Source of the DNA: Planctomycetota bacterium
GTDB taxonomy: Bacteria > Planctomycetota > B15-G4
Direction: 5' to 3'
Length of the DNA: 64,000 bases
NCBI GenBank assembly: GCA_021604805.1
Contig: BQJR01000002.1
Coordinates: 394,665-458,664 of the forward strand
In this document: one piece after another, positions 58,186 to 64,000 of the stretch
Layout: each line of letters starts with the position of its first letter
Position numbering within the stretch: the stretch's first letter is position 1
Program-made: the position numbers and the translations under genes
Notes under the pieces: generated by a model
Told to the model about the DNA's origin: nothing
Databases searched by the model: none
What the model saw: the letters and a program-made list of their open reading frames with translations, nothing else

Positions 58186-60552
58186 TCACTGCTCGTAGCG
58201 CTGGCACCACTCGCAGTCGTCGTCGGTCCAGTAGCCAGAGCGTTCCGGCGCACCTTGCGTGTAGCCCAACTCGGCGAGCTGTTGCAGCAAGGCCGGGTCT
58301 TCGATGGTCTCGCCGGCCCAGCCCATGTCGTTCGCGGCTTTCAACCAGGCGACCAAGCCCGCGCGCAGCTGCACGGCGCGATCGTGATGCTCTTCGACGA
58401 TGTTGTGCTCGCTGGCCGGATCGCTCGCGAGGTCGTAGAGCTCGATCTCGTGCGCCACACCTTCGATCGAACCGGTGCGCGTGCTCAGGTGCATCACCAG
58501 GAACATCTCGCCCTGGCGCACGGCGGCCGCGTGGCCGTTGGCCGCCATGGCGAAGTGCGGCTCCGCGCGACGCGAGCTGTCGTCCAGACGATCCACCAAG
58601 CTACGACCAGGGAAGGATTCGTTGTCGATCTGCGCGAGGTCGAGCAGCGTGCGACCGAGGTCGATCTGACTCACGAGCGCGCCCACGCGTTGACCTCCGG
58701 GCGCGTCGGGCCAAGCGAGCAACAGCGGAATGTGCAGCTCGCGCGGTGAGAGCGCCGCGTGACTGAAGTACATGTTGTCTTCACCGAGCGACTCTCCGTG
58801 GTCGGCCACGAACGAGATGATGCCGTCGCGGAACTCGGGCCGCTGGAAGACGCGCTCCAACTGCGCGTCGAGGTAGCTGATCTCACCGCGGTACTGGGCG
58901 CGCGGGAAGTCCATGTCGCGGATCTTGCCGAGACCGTGACCCGGCTCGTGTTCGGACACGTCGGGGTAGGCTTCGGCGTCGTAGGGATCGCGTCCCGCCG
59001 GGTAGTAGGCGCGGTCGAAGCGCCCCGGCGGCTCGTAGGGCCAGTGTGCGTCGAAGAGGTGCAACCACACGAAGCGCGGCTGGCCGTCGGAGTCGTCGAG
59101 CCATCCTTCGAGGACGTCGATGCTGTCTTCGGCATCACGGGTCACGATGCCGGACTGCGACACTCGATCGAAGCCGCTCCCGAGGCCGCTGGTGTCGTGC
59201 GCGAGATGTTGCGCACTCTGCACGGCGAAGGTGCGGTAACCGGCATCGGCGAACACCTTCGCCAGAGTGAGCGCGGCGCTGCTCAGCGGCTGGTTGTTCT
59301 GCAGGATCGTGGTGTCGCGCGGATGCGTGCCCGTGAGCAGCGCGATGTGCGACGGGTTGGTCACGTTGGTCGTGGAGTAACAGTTGTCGAAGGTCGCCCC
59401 GCGCGCAGCGAGCGCATCGAGCACGGGTGTGTTCACGTCCACGCCGAGGCCTGCGGCGCCGAGGTGGTCCGCGCGGTGCGTGTCCGAGGTCACGAGCAAC
59501 ACCGAGGGGCGCTGCGTGTCGGCTGCCCAGACGACGGCGTCGCCCACGGCCCAGGAACTCGTGGCGGCGTCCTGACCGATCAACTCGAGACTCAACTCGA
59601 CCTCACGCCCTTCGAAGCGCGAGAGGTCGAAGAACTCCGACGCCCACGCGGGAGCGCCGCCGGGTTCGTGCCGACGCTCGATGCGTGGCGCCTCGGGGTC
59701 GGACGGATCACGGATCTCGAGCTGCACCACCGACGACGCGGTCACCCCCACGGACTCAGCCAGCGACACCTCGAGTCGTCCACCAGTGGGCACGCGGAAG
59801 CGCGCGCTCAGCGGGCGACTCTGCGTGAGCCCGACCGCGCGCCGCGATTCATTCGCCACGTCGACCAGGCGGGGCTCGCCGGCCGCGTCGGGCAGGGCGC
59901 TCCCCGGCGGGCGATCGATCAGCTCCACGGCCACGAGGCCGAGCACGCGATGGCCGCCGGCGAACTCGAAGGAGAGCTCGTCGAAGGGCGCGCCGCCTTC
60001 CCGGAGATTCAAGTCGAACACGAAGGGCGTGGGCGCGTCGGCCCAAGGCAGCAACCTGGAATCGCTGCGCGCGCGCACCACGCCCTCGCGAGACAGGCTC
60101 GCGCTGAAGTTGCCGCGCCCCTTCACGATGGCGGTCACGCGCAGGTGACTGAAGCGGGCGGGATCGAACACGCCAGCGCGGCGCGCCACGAGCGCGCCCT
60201 CGCCCGGCCGGGCCTTGAGACGCACGAAGCGCAACGTGCCGCCCTCGACTTGCCCGGGCAACACCGGCGTGGCCACCGGCTCCACGGTCTCGAACTCCCA
60301 CTCACCGCTCTCGGCGAACACGTCGAAGAACTGCTCGGTGCGCACTTGCGGCATCGGCCCGGCGCCCGGCTTCAACTCCAGCGCCACGCGTTCGAAGTGC
60401 GCGCTCGGAGTGGGATCGCTGGGCGCATCGCCGCAGCCGCCCGTGAAGAACAGCACGCAGGCTGCACCGAGTGCCGCGAACCAAGGCCTCGAGGAAGACC
60501 CCGACCAGGAAGGCCAGCGAGAAGGTGTGCGGGTCATCAGTTGGGTCTGCAA
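58186..60552 (-). CDS. Sulfatase-like exported protein, Thr at the formylglycine position
   Basis: A 788-residue protein with an N-terminal membrane or signal segment (26-40; C40 could be lipidated). Residues 100-340 form beta domains not seen in minimal sulfatases. The alkaline-phosphatase-superfamily domain starts at about 348: VTSDTHRADHLG (D357), the active-site loop NVTNPSHIALLTGTHP, and VADHGESLGEDN with its metal ligands. The position of the formylglycine Cys/Ser in CxPSR is T398, and the following Arg is His (H402). Thr is the nucleophile in NPP and phosphoethanolamine-transferase relatives, so this protein may be a phosphodiesterase/transferase, not a sulfatase. The C-terminus has a CEWC pair. 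Confidence 0.8.
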   Translation of the reverse strand: MQTQLMTRTPSRWPSWSGSSSRPWFAALGAACVLFFTGGCGDAPSDPTPSAHFERVALELKPGAGPMPQVRTEQFFDVFAESGEWEFETVEPVATPVLPGQVEGGTLRFVRLKARPGEGALVARRAGVFDPARFSHLRVTAIVKGRGNFSASLSREGVVRARSDSRLLPWADAPTPFVFDLNLREGGAPFDELSFEFAGGHRVLGLVAVELIDRPPGSALPDAAGEPRLVDVANESRRAVGLTQSRPLSARFRVPTGGRLEVSLAESVGVTASSVVQLEIRDPSDPEAPRIERRHEPGGAPAWASEFFDLSRFEGREVELSLELIGQDAATSSWAVGDAVVWAADTQRPSVLLVTSDTHRADHLGAAGLGVDVNTPVLDALAARGATFDNCYSTTNVTNPSHIALLTGTHPRDTTILQNNQPLSSAALTLAKVFADAGYRTFAVQSAQHLAHDTSGLGSGFDRVSQSGIVTRDAEDSIDVLEGWLDDSDGQPRFVWLHLFDAHWPYEPPGRFDRAYYPAGRDPYDAEAYPDVSEHEPGHGLGKIRDMDFPRAQYRGEISYLDAQLERVFQRPEFRDGIISFVADHGESLGEDNMYFSHAALSPRELHIPLLLAWPDAPGGQRVGALVSQIDLGRTLLDLAQIDNESFPGRSLVDRLDDSSRRAEPHFAMAANGHAAAVRQGEMFLVMHLSTRTGSIEGVAHEIELYDLASDPASEHNIVEEHHDRAVQLRAGLVAWLKAANDMGWAGETIEDPALLQQLAELGYTQGAPERSGYWTDDDCEWCQRYEQ

Positions 60553-60576
60553 CGAAGCGCGAGGAGTCGTCGCCGC

Positions 60577-60582
60577 ACTATA
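60577..60582 (-). promoter_or_regulatory. -10 element of the sulfatase-like gene
   Basis: Minus-strand TATAGT (5/6). A start about 7 bases on leaves a short leader of under 20 bases before the ATG at 60552. No convincing -35. Confidence 0.4.
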
Positions 60583-60702
60583 CGAGCAATCCCGTTCTCT
60601 CGGCGACGGCGCTTAAGCCACCGCCCCCGCCGTTCCGATGAGAGAAGACGGCGTCCTCCCCGGATGCCCTTGTCGACCGTTACCCTCTGCGGACCCCGAC
60701 CG

Positions 60703-61656
60703 ATGAGCGGAGAGATCGTCCTGACCGCCGACCGCGCCCTGGCTTTTCACCTCGTGCCGCGCCCCGTGCCCCGACCTTGGGGTGGTGAGCGCGTCGCCGC
60801 GCGTTTCGGTTGGTCGGCGCACGGCGCCTGCGGTGAATGGTGGCTCGCGAGCTCCTACCCGGGCACCGAGACCACGCTCCGCGGTCACTCGCACGATCTC
60901 GCGGATTGGCTCGACGGCCCCGGTCGCGCGCGCGGCCTGCCCGGCGCCGAGCACTTCCCGCTGCTCGTGAAGTTCCTCGACGCGCAAGACGTGCTCTCGC
61001 TGCAAGTGCACCCGAACGATGACGTCGCCGTGAAGCACGGCCTGCCCAACGGCAAGACCGAGGCCTGGCACGTGGTCGAAGCCGAGCAAGGCGCGGCCGT
61101 GTACCTGGGTTGCGCGCCCGGCGTGAGTTGCGTGGAGTTGCTCGACGCGATCGAAGGCGGCGCCTCCGACGGCGAAGTGCGCACCCTGCTCAACCGCGTG
61201 GAAGTGCGCCCCGGTGACACGATCCACGTAGACGCTGGCACGATCCACGCCATCGGCCCGGGCCTCGTGCTCTACGAGGTGCAGCAGAACAGCGACGCCA
61301 CCTACCGCATCCACGACTGGGGCCGCGGCCGCGAGGTCCACCTCGCACAGACCCGCGACGCCATGATCGACCATCCCGCGCAGGCCCCGCTACGCGTCGA
61401 CGTGGGCGCGGGCGAGCTCGTCACGCTGATCGACGGTCCGGCCTTCCGACTGCACCGTGGTCGCGTGGAAGGCGCCCTCGACATCGCGACCGGCGCCCGC
61501 TTCTCCACGCTCACCGTGCTCGCCGGAAGCGGCGTCTTGCATGCCGACGGCGCGCGCAGCCGCGTGAAGCCCGGCGACACGCTCATCACGCTGGGCGCCG
61601 TGCGCCTCGAAGGCACCGGCCTCGACGTGTTGGTCGCCGAAGCCCCCACGAGCTGA
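60703..61656 (+). CDS. manA: Mannose-6-phosphate isomerase (type I)
   Basis: Zinc enzyme interconverting fructose-6-phosphate and mannose-6-phosphate. The 317 residues include VPRPWGGERVAARFGW, GEWWLASS, LQVHPNDDVAVKHG (zinc His), KTEAWHVVEAEQGA, VDAGTIHAIGPGLVLYEVQQNSD (cut: zinc His and active-site region) and TYRIHDWGR. The ATG at 60703 gives the normal N-terminus; an ATG at 60664 would add 13 residues. It converges with manB across a repeat-bearing gap. Together manA-manB-guanylyltransferase form the GDP-mannose route. Confidence 0.93.
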   Translation: MSGEIVLTADRALAFHLVPRPVPRPWGGERVAARFGWSAHGACGEWWLASSYPGTETTLRGHSHDLADWLDGPGRARGLPGAEHFPLLVKFLDAQDVLSLQVHPNDDVAVKHGLPNGKTEAWHVVEAEQGAAVYLGCAPGVSCVELLDAIEGGASDGEVRTLLNRVEVRPGDTIHVDAGTIHAIGPGLVLYEVQQNSDATYRIHDWGRGREVHLAQTRDAMIDHPAQAPLRVDVGAGELVTLIDGPAFRLHRGRVEGALDIATGARFSTLTVLAGSGVLHADGARSRVKPGDTLITLGAVRLEGTGLDVLVAEAPTS

Positions 61657-61659
61657 GCA

Positions 61660-61740
61660 CGCAGGGTCGCGCGGCAGCGCACAGAGTCGCGCGGCAGCGT
61701 GCAGGTCCCGCGCGGCAGCGCAGGGTCGCGCGGCAGCGTG
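61660..61740. repeat. Four imperfect 20-bp repeats between manA and manB
   Basis: Four copies of a unit like GCAGGGTCGCGCGGCAGCG (61661, 61681, 61701, 61720) follow the manA stop. No ORF; may be the shared 3' region of two convergent genes. No U-rich tail. Confidence 0.75.
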
Positions 61741-61777
61741 ACCGCCACCGAGCGCCCCGCCGCCGACCGCCCGCGGC

Positions 61778-63163
61778 TCAGCCGACTTGCGCGAGCAGCG
61801 CGAGGATCTCGTCGGTCTTCTGCTGCATGAGCTCCACGTCGCCGCGGCTCTCGACATTGAGTCGGATCACGGGCTCGGTGTTGCTGGCGCGCAGGTTGAA
61901 GCGCCACGCGTCGAACTCGAAGGACAGGCCGTCGGTCTCGTCCACCACCAGCGCTTCCTTGGAGTACTGCAGGCGCACGAAGTCGAGCGCCTTCTGGATG
62001 CTCGAGACCTCGCGGTTGATCTCACCGCTGCACGGGTAGCGTTCCTGGCACTCGGACACGAGCTGGCTGAGCTTCTTGCCGGTGCGCTGCATGATGCCGG
62101 CCACGATGAGCCAGGGCAGCATGCCGGAGTCGCAGTAGGCGAAGTCGCGGAAGTAATGGTGCGCGCTCATCTCGCCGCCGTACACGGCGTCGTGTTCGCG
62201 CATCGACTCCTTGATGAAGGCGTGACCGGTACGGCTCAGCGTGGGCACGCCGCCGGCTTGCGTGATGCGCTCGATCGAGTTCCAGGTGAGACGCGGTTCG
62301 TAGATCACCTTCGCGCCCGGCTCGCGACGCAACATCTCTTCGGCGAGCAGGCCCACGATGTAGTAACCCTCGATGAAGGCACCGTTCTCGTCGAACAGGA
62401 AGCAGCGGTCGAAGTCACCGTCCCAGGCGATGCCCATGTCGGCGCCGTGGCGTCGTACGGCCTCGCTCGTGGCGCCGCGGTTCTCGGGCAGCAGCGGGTT
62501 GGGCACGCCGTTCGGGAAGGTGCCGTCGGGGTCGTTCTGGATCTTGACGAAGTCCACGTTGGCCATGCGCTCGAGCGCGTCGACCACGATGCCTGCGCAG
62601 CCGTTGCCGGCGTTGGCCACGAAGGAGAACTCGCGCAGCGCGTCGGTGTCGACGAAGTTCATCAGGTGCGACACGTAGTCGGGCAACAGGTACGGGCGCT
62701 CCACCGTGCCGCGCGGCGAGGGGCCGGCCGTGAGGTGACCGCTGGCGGCGAGCTGTTCGATCTCGCGCAAGCCGTTCCCACCGTGGATCGGCGTGGCGCC
62801 TTGGCCGACGAACTTCATGCCGTTGTAGTCGGCCGGGTTGTGACTCGCCGTGACCATGATGCCGCCGTCCACGTCTTCACCGGCGAGCGCGGCGGTGGCG
62901 TAGTACATCATCTCGGTGCCGCACAAGCCGATGTCGACGACGTCGACCGACTTGCACATGAAGCCTTCGGCCAGAGCGTCGGCGAGCCCGCGGCTCGACA
63001 GGCGCATGTCGTGACCGATCACCACGCGGCGCGGCTTGCGCAGGGTGACGAAGGCTTGGCCGATGCGGTAAGCGAGCGCTTCGTCGAGCTGCTCGGGCAC
63101 GCGGCCGCGCACGTCGTAGGCCTTGAAGCATTCGAGACGATCGGGGGCGTTCTTGGTCTGCAT
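61778..63163 (-). CDS. manB: Phosphomannomutase/phosphoglucomutase
   Basis: Alpha-D-phosphohexomutase interconverting mannose-6-phosphate and mannose-1-phosphate (or glucose phosphates). The 461 residues contain CFKAYDVRGRVPEQLDE, GIMVTASHNPADYNGMKFVG (phosphoserine S107), IAWDGDFDRCFLFDE (metal), GGEMSAHHYFRDFAYCDSG and LRASNTEPVIRLNVE. It matches the CpsG/AlgC group. GAGGAAAG precedes the ATG. It lies 34 bases downstream of the partial guanylyltransferase gene, same strand. The symbol is by function; cpsG or algC would be equally apt. Confidence 0.93.
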   Translation of the reverse strand: MQTKNAPDRLECFKAYDVRGRVPEQLDEALAYRIGQAFVTLRKPRRVVIGHDMRLSSRGLADALAEGFMCKSVDVVDIGLCGTEMMYYATAALAGEDVDGGIMVTASHNPADYNGMKFVGQGATPIHGGNGLREIEQLAASGHLTAGPSPRGTVERPYLLPDYVSHLMNFVDTDALREFSFVANAGNGCAGIVVDALERMANVDFVKIQNDPDGTFPNGVPNPLLPENRGATSEAVRRHGADMGIAWDGDFDRCFLFDENGAFIEGYYIVGLLAEEMLRREPGAKVIYEPRLTWNSIERITQAGGVPTLSRTGHAFIKESMREHDAVYGGEMSAHHYFRDFAYCDSGMLPWLIVAGIMQRTGKKLSQLVSECQERYPCSGEINREVSSIQKALDFVRLQYSKEALVVDETDGLSFEFDAWRFNLRASNTEPVIRLNVESRGDVELMQQKTDEILALLAQVG

Positions 63164-63197
63164 GGGTGCTTTCCTCGGTTGATGCGCCGGCACTGCC

Positions 63198-64000
63198 TCA
63201 GCGCAGGTCCTCGTCGAGTGCGGCCACGAGGGCCTTGATGTCCTCGGCCCGCGCACGCGGGGCCACGAGGGTGCGCTTGCCGGCGCGCACGACCACGAGG
63301 TCGCTGGCGCCGAGGATCGCGACGACTTCGTCGTCGTCTTCGCTGAACACGATGTTGTCGCGCGCGTCGACACTGAACAGGCGCGCGCGATGCGCGTTGC
63401 CGTGTTCGTCGGTGGGCAGGTGGTCGGCGAGGGCGGGGAAGCTGCCCACGTCGTACCAAGTGAACTCGGCGCGCACGGCGCGCACGTCGTGCGCACCTTC
63501 CATCACGCCGAAGTCGATCGAGATCTTCTCGAGCGGTTCGAAGGCTTGTGCGAGGCAGTCGTCGAAGTCGGGCCGACCGTCGTGCTGCACGGCGTCGAGC
63601 ACACGCGCGAGATGCGTGGGCAACTGGCGTTCGAGTTCGTCGAGGATCGCACTGGCGCGCCACACGAACATGCCGCTGTTCCACGCGTACTGCCCGCTCG
63701 CCAAGTAGTCTTTGGCGCGTTCGAGGTCGGGCTTCTCCACGAAGCCGTGCAGCTCGAAGTGCTCCACGCCGTCGTCTTTCCCGCGCGACGTGCCGAGCTT
63801 CAGGTAACCGAAGCCGGTGGCGGGATGGTCGGGGCGGATGCCGAAGGTGTAGAGCGCGCCGCTGTCTCGCGCGCCGCGCGCGGCCGAGAGCATCGTGCGA
63901 CGGAACTCGTCGACAGGTTGGATGAGATGGTCGGCGGTCACGATCGCCATCACCGGGTCGTGATGACGGTGCGCGCAGATCGCGGAGGCCAGCGCGATGG
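63198..64000 (-). CDS. Mannose-1-phosphate guanylyltransferase, copy 2, 5' part outside the window
   Basis: GDP-mannose pyrophosphorylase, right edge of window; the visible 267 codons begin within the N-terminal nucleotide-binding half (reading IALASAICAHR... MAIVTADHLIQPVDEF). FELHGFVEKPDLERA, WNSGMFVWRASAI, KISIDFGVMEG and FTWYDVGSF are family motifs, shared with copy 1 at 28049. The final region HGNAHRARLFSVDARDNIV fits. Directly upstream of manB in the same direction, so a manC-manB operon is likely. Confidence 0.92.
   Translation of the reverse strand, partial: IALASAICAHRHHDPVMAIVTADHLIQPVDEFRRTMLSAARGARDSGALYTFGIRPDHPATGFGYLKLGTSRGKDDGVEHFELHGFVEKPDLERAKDYLASGQYAWNSGMFVWRASAILDELERQLPTHLARVLDAVQHDGRPDFDDCLAQAFEPLEKISIDFGVMEGAHDVRAVRAEFTWYDVGSFPALADHLPTDEHGNAHRARLFSVDARDNIVFSEDDDEVVAILGASDLVVVRAGKRTLVAPRARAEDIKALVAALDEDLR

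Overview
The window is about 64 kb of very GC-rich, gene-dense bacterial chromosome with no insertion sequence, prophage, CRISPR array or other obvious mobile element. The organism is a diderm: it has an LptE-type and a BamD-like lipoprotein, a lipoprotein secretin, an OmpH/Skp-like protein and many signal peptides. High GC, many secreted TPR/HEAT/propeller proteins, an alkaline-phosphatase-superfamily sulfatase-like protein and two M28 peptidases fit a deep-branching Planctomycetota-type lineage best. That placement is an inference (about 50%); Myxococcota or Acidobacteriota are not excluded from sequence alone.

Layout. 1-6.3 kb (minus): biotin genes bioB-bioF-bioA (bioA runs off the left edge) and a 2-oxoacid:ferredoxin oxidoreductase pair. 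6.5-16.7 kb: small TPR protein, rsmG, universal stress protein, tRNA-Thr(CGU), YacP-like NYN protein with an EamA transporter, a secreted HEAT protein with a receiver-like domain, a sodium:solute symporter, and a lipoprotein secretin with an OmpH-like partner. 17-20.8 kb: queC, rpsO and pnp (PNPase with two S1 domains). 20.8-28 kb: two exported TPR proteins, a degenerate metallopeptidase-like protein, hutI and a DUF21/CBS membrane protein.

28.0-41.1 kb is the most striking block: twelve minus-strand genes with 4-base overlaps or gaps of 15 bases or less, recO-bamD-lptE-ftsH-folP-ispH-cdaA-cdaR-glmM-tsaB-alr-manC. It puts c-di-AMP synthesis, the cell-wall precursor enzymes GlmM and alanine racemase, isoprenoid supply, outer-membrane assembly lipoproteins and membrane quality control in one apparent transcription unit. 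Its tsaB carries an uninterrupted (CAG)22 microsatellite encoding polyalanine.

41.3-55.2 kb: an ABC exporter convergent with a CHAT (caspase-like) protease gene, two propeller-like exported proteins around a secreted M28 peptidase, two GT-C-like membrane proteins (one with a C-terminal TPR tail), a YkgJ-type Cys-rich protein and a second M28 peptidase. 55.5-64 kb: ruvX, a small membrane protein, RNase P RNA (type A), a Nudix-like and a DUF952 protein, a sulfatase-like lipoprotein candidate with Thr at the formylglycine position, then GDP-mannose synthesis: manA, manB and a second mannose-1-phosphate guanylyltransferase that runs off the right edge.

Several genes (queC, recO, the NYN gene, the gene at 49163) have a -10-like hexamer only 6-8 bases before the start codon and no Shine-Dalgarno sequence, suggesting leaderless mRNAs beside conventional SD-led genes. 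All calls come from reading the sequence; no database search was possible.
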